From an uncultured Clostridia bacterium (lineage in GTDB: Bacteria > Bacillota > Clostridia > Christensenellales > Aristaeellaceae), in NCBI GenBank assembly GCA_947600345.1, contig CANQGC010000212.1, positions 1-5,226 of the forward strand: a stretch of DNA of 5,226 bases, written 5' to 3'. Of the stretch, positions 1-4,887 are shown one piece after another. The notes beneath the pieces are model-generated. The model saw only the letters and a program-made list of their open reading frames with translations. It ran no database searches and was not told the origin of the DNA. The stretch's first letter is position 1. Every line of letters begins with the position of its first letter. The translations under genes were made by a program, and so were the position numbers.

Positions 1-477
1 CTCGATGAAGCGCCGGAAGTTCTCCTTCAGGAGCACCGTCTCCCGGTACCAGCGCTCGGGCTGGGGGGAGCCGGGCAGCTCCGGACTGCGCATCAGCGGC
101 GCGACGTGTACCTGGGACTTCACGCTGTCCGGATAGAGGGACGCCATCTCCAGTATGGTGGCGCAGGCGGTGCCGTGGCCCACCAGGTGCCAGAGCGACC
201 CCGGCGCGCCGAAGCGCCGGTCCACATCGTCCAGCACGCCCCAGAGGATGTTGGCGCGGGTCAGGCTGTCCTGGGGCACGCCCGGGCCGCAGTCGCTGCG
301 GCCGAAGCCCGGCAGGTCCGCCACGACGATCAGCCCCGCCTGCTCCTGCAGCTCGGGCAGAAGCTTGCGCCAGTGAAAGGTGGCGATCAGCGGCGAGCAC
401 AGCAGCAGGAAGCGCTCCTTCGGGATTCCGTCGGGCGTAACCACGCGGAAGTGTACGCGGATGCCGTGGAAGGACAA
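1..477 (-). CDS. alpha/beta-hydrolase-fold protein, 3' end outside window, catalytic motifs degenerate
   Basis: The first 159 codons are present; the 3' end lies beyond the window edge. The fold is recognised from a hydrophobic strand LLLCSPL (about residues 24-30), the strand-turn VVADLPGFGRSD (51-62), typical of the family after strand 4, and the nucleophile-elbow region LVGHGTACATIL (98-109). In an active enzyme the elbow reads G-x-S-x-G; here it is G-H-G-T-A, so glycine 102 stands where serine (or Asp in dehalogenases) would be. The usual HG oxyanion motif after the first strand is also replaced, by CSPLIATFHW. The acid and histidine of the triad would lie in the missing part. I chose the TTG start at 477-475 because GAGGAG lies 9 nt upstream and the reading frame has no ATG; GTG codons a little upstream are possible. 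The substrate is unknown. It is transcribed divergently from murA, so a shared function is not implied. Confidence 0.8.
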   Translation of the reverse strand, partial: MSFHGIRVHFRVVTPDGIPKERFLLLCSPLIATFHWRKLLPELQEQAGLIVVADLPGFGRSDCGPGVPQDSLTRANILWGVLDDVDRRFGAPGSLWHLVGHGTACATILEMASLYPDSVKSQVHVAPLMRSPELPGSPQPERWYRETVLLKENFRRFIE

Positions 478-486
478 ATATTGGCT

Positions 487-492
487 CTCCTC
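487..492 (-). promoter_or_regulatory. ribosome binding site that decides a TTG start
   Basis: GAGGAG on the minus strand lies 9 nt before the TTG at 477-475. No ATG is available between the in-frame stop near 595 and this point. A weaker GGTGAGG further upstream could serve an in-frame GTG, so the exact start remains a judgement. Confidence 0.55.
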
Positions 493-535
493 AACCACCG
501 AAGCGCACACCTCACCTATTCTAAATTCCGACAAT

Positions 536-564
536 ATTCTACCATAAGAAGCACCGTTTGGCAA
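536..564 (-). promoter_or_regulatory. sigma-A-type promoter of the alpha/beta-hydrolase-like gene
   Basis: On the minus strand, TTGCCA (564-559) and TAGAAT (541-536) are separated by exactly 17 nt. Each hexamer matches consensus at five of six positions, and TG stands one base before the -10, giving an extended -10. The expected start is near 529, leaving a leader of about 50 nt. It points away from the murA promoter, and the two -35 elements are about 190 bp apart. Confidence 0.75.
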
Positions 565-630
565 CCAATCCGGCGCAAAAGGGAGGTGAGAGTTTCAGGG
601 AATCGCGGCCGAACCTTCCGTGCGCGCGGA

Positions 631-666
631 AAACCGGCGGACAGCGGCGCTTCAAACCGCCGGTTT
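631..666. repeat. 10-bp inverted repeat in the divergent intergenic region
   Basis: AAACCGGCGG (631-640) and CCGCCGGTTT (657-666) are perfect inverted copies around a 16-nt loop. The pair lies between the two divergent promoters, upstream of both -35 elements, so neither predicted transcript contains it. It could be an operator or a remnant of an older terminator: the T tract is only three (plus strand) or four (minus strand) bases, weak for a terminator. The rest of 565-753 is GC-rich and shows no gene. Confidence 0.45.
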
Positions 667-753
667 GCCCCGGAGCGGGCGCCGGATGGGGCCCGGAGGG
701 GCCAGGATTCCCGGGCGCATCCCCGCGAAAGCGAGGCGTAACAAAAAATACGG

Positions 754-782
754 TTGCAGGATTTGGGAATCTATTGTATAAT
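754..782 (+). promoter_or_regulatory. strong sigma-A-type promoter of murA
   Basis: TTGCAG (754-759) and a perfect TATAAT (777-782) are separated by 17 nt. The start is expected near 789, which gives murA a leader of about 97 nt. An A-rich stretch (741-750) lies just upstream of the -35 and may act as an UP-like element. Confidence 0.9.
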
Positions 783-846
783 GAAACTTGCGACAATAAA
801 ACGGCGTTGCTTTTTGCGTTTCGTGGGAGTGTCCCCGGAAGCTCGC

Positions 847-879
847 ATGGGAAAGGGCCGGCACGTTGCCGGATTATGA
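847..879 (+). CDS. possible 10-codon leader peptide upstream of murA
   Basis: ATG at 847 opens MGKGRHVAGL and ends at TGA 877-879. GGAAG (837-841) lies 5 nt before the ATG, a reasonable ribosome binding site. The stop overlaps the murA Shine-Dalgarno sequence and lies 7 nt before the murA ATG, in the same frame, so terminating ribosomes could reinitiate on murA. No similarity to a known leader peptide is recognised, and an ORF this short is easily due to chance. Confidence 0.25.
   Translation: MGKGRHVAGL
858..872 (+). promoter_or_regulatory. leader hairpin just before the murA ribosome binding site
   Basis: CCGGCA (858-863) and TGCCGG (867-872) form a perfect 6-bp stem around a CGT loop. 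It ends 5 nt before the GAGGAG of murA (878-883) and is followed by ATTATG, so it is not an intrinsic terminator. It may influence access to the ribosome binding site. Confidence 0.35.
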
Positions 880-883
880 GGAG
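878..883 (+). promoter_or_regulatory. murA ribosome binding site with very short spacing
   Basis: GAGGAG ends only 2 nt before the ATG at 886, shorter than the usual 5-9 nt. The family N-terminus nevertheless supports this ATG. A TTG at 898 is the next in-frame alternative, but starting there would remove the first four residues. Confidence 0.6.
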
Positions 884-885
884 AT

Positions 886-2157
886 ATGAAGGAAAAATTG
901 CGGATCCAAGGGTGTGCCCGGCTGGAGGGCGAGGTCGCGGTCAGCGGCGGCAAGAACGCCGCCGTGGCGATCATCCCCGCCGCGCTGCTCGCGGACTCCC
1001 CATGTACGATCGAGAACGTGCCCGACATCAACGACGTGCACGTGCTCATCGAGATGCTGCAATGGCTGGGCGCGAAGGTCGAGTTTAAGGACAACGTGAT
1101 GTGGATCGACCCGCGCACGGTGGATAAGTACAACCCGCCCTACGAGCTGGCGGGCAAGATGCGCGCCTCCTACTACCTCGCCCCGGTGCTGCTCGGGCTG
1201 TTCCACCGCGCGGAGGTGCCGCTGCCGGGCGGCTGCGACATCGGCGCGCGCCCCATCGACCAGACAGTCAAGGGCATGGAGAACCTGGGCGTGAAGGTGG
1301 AGACGCTGGGCGGCGTGCTGGTGGCCGTGGCGGACCGGCTGCTGGGCAACGATATCTTCCTGGATATGCCCTCGGTGGGCGCCACGGTCAACTCCATGCT
1401 CACCGCCGTTTCCGTGCCGGGCATGACCTGCATCCACAACGCCGCCAAGGAGCCGCACATCGTCGATCTGGCGAACTTCCTGTCCAGCATGGGCGCCTAC
1501 GTCAAGGGCGCGGGCACGGACGTGATCCGCATCCGCGGCGGCCGCCAGCTCCACGGCGCCAACTACACCATCGTGCCCGACCAGATTGAGACGGGAACGC
1601 TGATGATCGCCGCGGCCGCGTCGGGCGGAGACGTGACCATCACCGGCGCGATTCCCGCCCACATGGAGTCGCTCTCCGCGAAGCTTCTGGAGATGGGTGT
1701 GCACGTGTCCAGCGAGGACGACTGGATCCGCGTGCGCTCGAACCGGGTGTTCCGCTCGGTCAACGTAAAGACCCAGGGCTATCCCGGATTCCCCACGGAC
1801 CTGCAGCAGCCGCTCTCGGCGCTTCTGACCGTGGCCAACGGCACCAGCCTGGTGACCGAGACGATCTTCGAATCCCGCTTCCGCTTCCTGGACGAGCTGC
1901 GCAAGATGGGCGCGAACGTCCGGGTGATCGAGTCCAGCCTGGCGATGATCACCGGCGTGGACCGGCTCGTGGGAACGCGCGTGAACGCCACCGATCTGCG
2001 TGCCGGAGCGGCGATGATCGTGGCGGGCCTGATGGCCGAGGGCGTGACCGAGATCGGCGGCGTGGGCTACATACTGCGTGGCTACGAGCGCATCGACGAG
2101 AAGCTGGCCCGCATCGGCGCGCACATCGAGCGCATACAGGTCGAGGATGCCTTCTAA
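886..2157 (+). CDS. murA: UDP-N-acetylglucosamine 1-carboxyvinyltransferase (MurA)
   Basis: This cytoplasmic enzyme transfers enolpyruvate from phosphoenolpyruvate to UDP-GlcNAc, the first committed step of peptidoglycan synthesis. The protein has 423 residues, matching the family length of about 419. The N-terminal SGGKNAA carries the Lys23-Asn24 pair that contacts substrate. PGGCDIGARPID (114-125) carries the active-site cysteine Cys117, the residue alkylated by fosfomycin, so the enzyme should be sensitive rather than the naturally resistant Asp type. GFPTD (301-305) supplies the catalytic Asp305. ATDLRAGAA (368-376) and RGYERIDEKL (398-407) hold the conserved C-terminal arginines. The start follows the family N-terminus. 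It has its own promoter at 754-782 and a leader of about 97 nt. Its 3' end has only a 5-bp stem (2159-2171) without a T tract, so some readthrough into the rimP operon is possible. Bacillota often carry a second paralogue; which of the two this is cannot be told here. Confidence 0.97.
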   Translation: MKEKLRIQGCARLEGEVAVSGGKNAAVAIIPAALLADSPCTIENVPDINDVHVLIEMLQWLGAKVEFKDNVMWIDPRTVDKYNPPYELAGKMRASYYLAPVLLGLFHRAEVPLPGGCDIGARPIDQTVKGMENLGVKVETLGGVLVAVADRLLGNDIFLDMPSVGATVNSMLTAVSVPGMTCIHNAAKEPHIVDLANFLSSMGAYVKGAGTDVIRIRGGRQLHGANYTIVPDQIETGTLMIAAAASGGDVTITGAIPAHMESLSAKLLEMGVHVSSEDDWIRVRSNRVFRSVNVKTQGYPGFPTDLQQPLSALLTVANGTSLVTETIFESRFRFLDELRKMGANVRVIESSLAMITGVDRLVGTRVNATDLRAGAAMIVAGLMAEGVTEIGGVGYILRGYERIDEKLARIGAHIERIQVEDAF

Positions 2158-2216
2158 ACAGGGCTTCCCTGCGCCAGAATATAACACAGTCCTCAAAGAG
2201 AAACCGGAATTTTTGG

Positions 2217-2245
2217 TTGTATTTGGGCAGAAGATGTGTTATAAT
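2217..2245 (+). promoter_or_regulatory. extended -10 promoter of the rimP-nusA operon
   Basis: A perfect TATAAT (2240-2245) is preceded by TG one base upstream (extended -10), with a weak TTGTAT -35 (2217-2222) at 17-nt spacing. The start is expected near 2252, leaving an unusually long leader of about 140 nt before rimP. An A/T-rich stretch lies directly upstream. Confidence 0.8.
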
Positions 2246-2276
2246 GATTAAGTATCGAACTGGGAAGCAACGAACG

Positions 2277-2303
2277 ACCGCCGAATATCGGCGGTGTGTT
2301 TTT
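2277..2303 (+). terminator. intrinsic-terminator-like hairpin in the rimP leader, candidate attenuator
   Basis: ACCGCCGA (2277-2284) and TCGGCGGT (2288-2295) form a perfect 8-bp GC-rich stem around ATA, followed by GTGTTTTT (2296-2303). It begins about 25 nt after the predicted start and about 90 nt before rimP, so it would end transcripts from the operon's own promoter rather than from murA alone. The T tract is interrupted by two G residues next to the stem, which suggests partial termination. In Bacillus subtilis the nusA operon is reported to be controlled by NusA-dependent termination in its leader; the same logic is inferred here. No clear antiterminator was found, although TTGAA/TTCAA (from 2302 to about 2318) could form a small following stem. 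Confidence 0.6.
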
Positions 2304-2376
2304 GAAGCCGGGTTTCAAGCGGGCACTTCGCTCATCCGAAATCAGAACTGCGCGCGAAGGAGCCCTGTTTGCGTTT

Positions 2377-2381
2377 GGAGG
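2377..2381 (+). promoter_or_regulatory. ribosome binding site supporting the TTG start of rimP
   Basis: GGAGG lies 10 nt before the TTG at 2392, with a second partial match GAGGAAG (2384-2390) closer in. The in-frame ATG at 2407 has no comparable site, so TTG is preferred. Confidence 0.6.
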
Positions 2382-2391
2382 ATGAGGAAGC

Positions 2392-2880
2392 TTGCCGAAG
2401 AAAGCCATGTCCGTGCACGAGGCCCGGAAGGTCGCGGAGAGGATCGCCGCCGAACAGGATGTGGAGCTGATCGACGTGGAGCTCAACAAGGAGCCCACGG
2501 GCCGCTACCTGCGCTTTTACGTGGATAAGCCGGACGGCATCAGGCTGGACGAGGTCGAGGCCTACCACCGCCGCATCCAGCCGCTGGTGGAGGACGTGGA
2601 GTACGACTTCATGGAGGTCTCCTCGCCGGGCGCGGATCGGCCGCTGAAGACCGAGCGGGACTTCGAGCGCGCCGAGGGCCTGGAGGTGGAGCTCAAGACC
2701 TACAAGCCCGTGAACGGCGCGAAGCTCTTCCGGGGCGACCTGATCGGACTGCGCGACGGGAAGATCGAGATCCAGACGGCGGAGGAGGTTCTGTCCTTTG
2801 ATAAAAAGGACGTGGCTATCGTACGTCCGGTGATCGAGTTCACCGAGGAGGATTTGCAGGACGAGGTTCCCGCCGAATAG
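2392..2880 (+). CDS. rimP: ribosome maturation factor RimP
   Basis: RimP binds the 30S subunit during its late assembly in the cytoplasm. The protein has 162 residues, normal for the family (about 150-160). The N-terminal domain (about 8-85) shows VELIDVEL (24-31), the basic-aromatic strand YLRFYVDKPDGI (39-50), and ends in the family signature EVSSPGADRPL (75-85). The SH3-like C-terminal domain (about 86-146) includes LKTYKPVNGAKLFRGDL and ends in VAIVRPVIEF. The tail (147-162) is acidic. The start is TTG, chosen because of the GGAGG 10 nt upstream; ATG at 2407 would shorten it by five residues. It is the first gene of the transcription-translation operon and lies 113 bp before nusA. Position upstream of nusA is the classic arrangement in both Bacillota (as ylxS) and Proteobacteria. 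Confidence 0.94.
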   Translation: MPKKAMSVHEARKVAERIAAEQDVELIDVELNKEPTGRYLRFYVDKPDGIRLDEVEAYHRRIQPLVEDVEYDFMEVSSPGADRPLKTERDFERAEGLEVELKTYKPVNGAKLFRGDLIGLRDGKIEIQTAEEVLSFDKKDVAIVRPVIEFTEEDLQDEVPAE

Positions 2881-2903
2881 TTGCGCGAACAGAAGCGCGG
2901 ACG

Positions 2904-2921
2904 CCGGCGCTCGAGCGCCGG
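2904..2921 (+). repeat. 18-bp perfect palindrome between rimP and nusA
   Basis: CCGGCGCTCGAGCGCCGG reads the same on both strands and can fold as a 7-bp stem with a TCGA loop. It lies 24 nt after the rimP stop. No T tract follows on either strand, so a Rho-independent terminator is unlikely. An intercistronic stem protecting or processing the mRNA, or a protein-binding site, are options. Confidence 0.6.
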
Positions 2922-2937
2922 ATCGTCAGGACATAGA

Positions 2938-2966
2938 TTCATGACATAAATTCATTCAGGTAAAAT
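2938..2966 (+). promoter_or_regulatory. weak candidate promoter directly before nusA
   Basis: TAAAAT (2961-2966) matches the -10 consensus at five of six positions, in a locally A/T-rich stretch that contrasts with the GC-rich genes. The -35 at 17-nt spacing is poor (TTCATG, 2938-2943). If used, it would give nusA expression independent of the rimP leader hairpin, with a leader of only about 20 nt. Confidence 0.25.
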
Positions 2967-2993
2967 ACTCGAATTTCAGGAGGATACCCGCAA

Positions 2994-4106
2994 ATGGCAA
3001 ACAACGGTGGAATTGATTCCGTTGAGTTCTTCAACGCGCTGGACGCGATGGCCCGGGAGCGCAGGATCAACAAGGAGGTCCTGTTCAACGCCATCGAGGC
3101 CGCGCTGATCTCCGCGTACAAGAAGAATTTCGGCAAGACCGCGAACGTGCGCGCCGTGATCGATCCGGAGAAGGGTCAGGTGGAGGTCTACTCCCGCAAG
3201 ACCGTGGTGGAGGAGGTCGAGGATCCCCAGTGTGAGATGTCGCTGGAGGATGCCCGCGCCATTCGCCCGCAGTACGAGATCGGCGACCTGGTGGAGGTTC
3301 CGGTCACGCCCCGCAATTTCGGCCGCATCGCCGCCCAGACGGGCAAGCAGGTGGTCGTGCAGCATTTGCGCGAGGCCGAGCGCGGCGTGATCTACGACGA
3401 GTACTCCCAGAAGGAGAACGAGATCCTGACCGCCATCGTGCAGCGGGTGGAGAACCGCAACGTGTTCGTGGAGCTGGGCCGCGTGGAGGGCCTGCTCGAG
3501 GCCAGCCAGCAGATGCCCACCGAGGAGCTCAACCCCAACGACCGCATCAAGGTCTATGTGCTGGAGGTCTCCCGCCTGGGCCGCGGCCCGCAGGTGTTCG
3601 TCTCCCGCACCCATCCGGGGCTGGTGAAGCGCCTGTTCGAGCTGGAGGTTCCGGAGATCGTCAGCGGCACCGTGCAGATCAAGTCCATCGCCCGCGAGGC
3701 GGGCTTCCGCACAAAGATGGCCGTGCACTCCATCGACCCCATGATCGACGCCGTGGGCTCCTGCGTGGGCCCCAGGGGCATGCGCGTGGAGAACGTGGTC
3801 AACGAGCTGAAGACCGAGAAGATCGACATCGTCAAGTGGTCCTCGGACCCGGCGGAGTACATCGCCAACGCGCTCAATCCGGCCCGCGCCATCAGCGTCT
3901 ACGTCTCCGATACGGAGAAGGCTGCGCGGGTGATCGTGCCGGACAACCAGCTCTCGCTGGCCATCGGCAAGGAGGGCCAGAACGCCCGCCTGGCCGCGAA
4001 GCTGACCGGCTGGAAGATCGACATCAAGAGCCAGAGCCAGATGATGGCGATGGCCAGCGAACAGATCGACATCGACGACGCCATCGCGCCGGAGGCGGAC
4101 ATCTGA
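2994..4106 (+). CDS. nusA: transcription termination/antitermination protein NusA
   Basis: NusA binds RNA polymerase near the RNA exit channel and modulates pausing, intrinsic termination and antitermination. The protein has 370 residues, the length typical of Gram-positive NusA. The N-terminal polymerase-binding domain covers about 1-130, with the family pattern FFNALDAMARERRINKEVLF (12-31). An S1 domain (about 135-200) starts at GVIYDEYSQKENEILTAIVQ. KH1 carries GPRGMRVENVVNEL (259-272), followed by EKIDIVKWSSDP (275-286). KH2 has VPDNQLSLAIGKEGQNARLA (315-334) with the GKEGQN loop. The protein ends with a short acidic tail and lacks the C-terminal AR1/AR2 repeats known in Escherichia coli. 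AGGAGG (2978-2983) lies 10 nt before the ATG. The stop TGA shares one base with the ylxR start. Its likely self-regulation through the hairpin at 2277-2303 is an inference. Confidence 0.98.
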   Translation: MANNGGIDSVEFFNALDAMARERRINKEVLFNAIEAALISAYKKNFGKTANVRAVIDPEKGQVEVYSRKTVVEEVEDPQCEMSLEDARAIRPQYEIGDLVEVPVTPRNFGRIAAQTGKQVVVQHLREAERGVIYDEYSQKENEILTAIVQRVENRNVFVELGRVEGLLEASQQMPTEELNPNDRIKVYVLEVSRLGRGPQVFVSRTHPGLVKRLFELEVPEIVSGTVQIKSIAREAGFRTKMAVHSIDPMIDAVGSCVGPRGMRVENVVNELKTEKIDIVKWSSDPAEYIANALNPARAISVYVSDTEKAARVIVPDNQLSLAIGKEGQNARLAAKLTGWKIDIKSQSQMMAMASEQIDIDDAIAPEADI

Positions 4107-4387
4107 TGCCCGTCAAGATCCGCAAGACGCCCATGCGCATGTGCGTGGGCTGCCGGGAGATGAAGCCCAAGATGGCGCTTCTCAAGGTCGTGAAGCCCAA
4201 GGAGGGCGACGCGCATATCGACCGCGTGGGCAAGGCCCCGGGCCGAGGCGCCTACGTCTGCCCGGACATCGAGTGCCTGCGCAAGGCCAGAAAGACCCGC
4301 GCCCTGGAGCGCGCCCTCGATTGCAAGATCGAAGAGGAGGTCTACCAGGCGCTGGAGGCCGACGTTCAGAGCGGCGACGAGGCGTGA
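4106..4387 (+). CDS. ylxR: YlxR family RNA-binding protein (RnpM, RNase P modulator)
   Basis: The protein has 93 residues, the normal size for this DUF448 family. The family signature is clear: RMCVGCREMKPK (11-22), GRGAYVCPDIECL (46-58), then a basic helix RKARKTRALERAL (59-71). Four cysteines (13, 16, 52, 57) form two pairs and could bind a metal, although that is inference. The Bacillus subtilis member has been reported to bind the RNase P RNA and modulate RNase P activity, hence the name RnpM; earlier it was known only as a nucleic-acid-binding protein. The true start is the ATG at 4106, overlapping the nusA stop by one base (TGATG), because homology begins at MPVKIRKTPMRMC and GGAGG (4091-4095) lies 10 nt upstream. 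Its stop overlaps the ylxQ start by four bases. The C-terminal 20 residues are acidic and not part of the conserved core. Confidence 0.93.
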   Translation: MPVKIRKTPMRMCVGCREMKPKMALLKVVKPKEGDAHIDRVGKAPGRGAYVCPDIECLRKARKTRALERALDCKIEEEVYQALEADVQSGDEA

Positions 4388-4686
4388 AGCGGGCGCTGGG
4401 GATGCTGGGCCTGTGCATGCGCGCGGGCAAGCTGGAGACCGGCGAAAAGGCCGGCATACAGGCGATCCGCTCGGGCAGGGCCTGCGCGGTGCTGCTGGAC
4501 GAGGGCGCGGCGAAGAACGCCGTCAAGGCCGTGACCGACGCCTGCGCCTGGCACGAGGTGCCGCTGTTGTGCACGCCGGAGGGCGCGCTGGGCGCCGCCA
4601 TCGGCAAGCCCGGCCGCATGGTCGCCGCGATCATCGACGAGGGCTTCGCCAAGCGAATCCTGGAGCTTGCCGAACAGGACGATTAA
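4384..4686 (+). CDS. ylxQ: YlxQ, L7Ae-like ribosomal-associated RNA-binding protein
   Basis: The protein has 100 residues, the family size. It follows the L7Ae/L30e/S12e/Gadd45 fold pattern: LGLCMRAGKLETGEKAGIQA (8-27), AIRSGRACAVLLDEGAAKNA (27-46), VKAVTDACAWHEVPLL (47-62), then GAAIGKPGRMVAAIIDEGFA (70-89). Family members bind kink-turn-type RNA; the exact role of YlxQ is not settled. In the segment after the central strand, where relatives usually read xDAS-xNT, it has DEGAAKNA, a modest deviation at the RNA-binding edge. The start is the GTG at 4384-4386, forming a GTGA four-base overlap with ylxR. No good independent ribosome binding site is visible, so translation probably depends on coupling. 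The next gene, infB, is 247 bp away, far more than usual. Confidence 0.92.
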   Translation: MKRALGMLGLCMRAGKLETGEKAGIQAIRSGRACAVLLDEGAAKNAVKAVTDACAWHEVPLLCTPEGALGAAIGKPGRMVAAIIDEGFAKRILELAEQDD

Positions 4687-4697
4687 ACAGTCTCCGT

Positions 4698-4719
4698 GCA
4701 ATCGCCCCAAAGCGATTGC
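4698..4719. repeat. inverted repeat 1, 8-bp stem
   Basis: GCAATCGC (4698-4705) and GCGATTGC (4712-4719) are perfect inverted copies around CCCAAA. It lies 12 nt after the ylxQ stop. CATTCG follows, not a T tract, so it is not a standard terminator but could protect the upstream mRNA 3' end. Confidence 0.6.
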
Positions 4720-4752
4720 CATTCGATAGAACGCACGGCCGCCCGCCGATAT

Positions 4753-4789
4753 AAATCAAATCCGGCGACCTGCGCGGCGGATTTGGTTT
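4753..4789. repeat. inverted repeat 2, 12-bp stem
   Basis: AAATCAAATCCG (4753-4764) and CGGATTTGGTTT (4778-4789) pair over 12 positions with one G-T (G-U) mismatch. Inside, GCG (4765-4767) and CGC (4773-4775) can add three pairs. The last four bases, GTTT, are also the start of inverted repeat 3, so the two compete. On the plus strand GTTT then CCCCC follows, which is not a terminator T tract. Confidence 0.6.
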
Positions 4790-4818
4790 CCCCCGAAGGC
4801 GTAGCCGCAGGGGGAAAC
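4786..4818. repeat. inverted repeat 3, 9-bp stem with an inner GCGTAGC minihairpin
   Basis: GTTTCCCCC (4786-4794) and GGGGGAAAC (4810-4818) are perfect inverted copies. The inner part contains GGC-GTA-GCC (4798-4806), a small stem with a GTA loop that belongs to the very stable d(GCGNAGC) class. The 5' arm begins with the same GGTTTCC heptamer (4785-4791) that starts inverted repeat 4. Confidence 0.6.
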
Positions 4819-4833
4819 GATACCTGCCAGTCA

Positions 4834-4870
4834 GGTTTCCGCCCGGAACTGCGAAGCAGTTCAGGAAACC
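4834..4870. repeat. inverted repeat 4, nested stems with a GCGAAGC minihairpin
   Basis: The outer arms GGTTTCC (4834-4840) and GGAAACC (4864-4870) enclose inner arms GAACTGC (4846-4852) and GCAGTTC (4856-4862) around GAA, all perfect. The centre GCGAAGC (4851-4857) is a known extraordinarily stable DNA minihairpin. A second GCAGTTC (4871-4877) follows at once and could compete for GAACTGC. A smaller stem ACCTG/CAGGT (4822-4836) overlaps the outer 5' arm by three bases. Confidence 0.65.
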
Positions 4871-4887
4871 GCAGTTCTTAAAAATAC

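Noticed and set aside
106..741. A plus-strand frame of about 211 codons opposite the hydrolase-like gene
   Set aside because: It is antisense to the recognisable alpha/beta-hydrolase frame and has shadow-type composition; the minus-strand protein has clear family motifs and a promoter.
558..1088. A plus-strand frame of 176 codons overlapping the murA promoter and murA 5' end
   Set aside because: It spans the GC-rich intergenic region, starts far upstream of the promoter that would have to transcribe it, and overlaps MurA out of frame.
2159..2171. Terminator of murA (CAGGG-CTT-CCCTG)
   Set aside because: The stem has only 5 bp and CGCCAG follows instead of a T tract, so it does not meet the pattern of an intrinsic terminator.
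874..2196. A 440-codon open frame on the minus strand across murA
   Set aside because: It is the complement of a well-conserved MurA in GC-rich DNA, is rich in His, Arg, Gly and Ala, matches no family and has no promoter or ribosome binding site. It is a shadow frame.
2217..2528. A plus-strand frame of about 100 codons running from the rimP promoter into rimP
   Set aside because: Its first possible codons overlap the promoter itself, its second half is rimP out of frame, and no ribosome binding site or family pattern is visible.
2976..3728. A 250-codon open frame on the minus strand across nusA
   Set aside because: It is complementary to certain NusA coding sequence, has the same low-complexity His/Leu/Gly/Ala composition and no recognisable motif.
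4698..4877. CRISPR array or tandem repeat array
   Set aside because: The repeats are different palindromes with no constant repeat-spacer period; only short heptamers recur.
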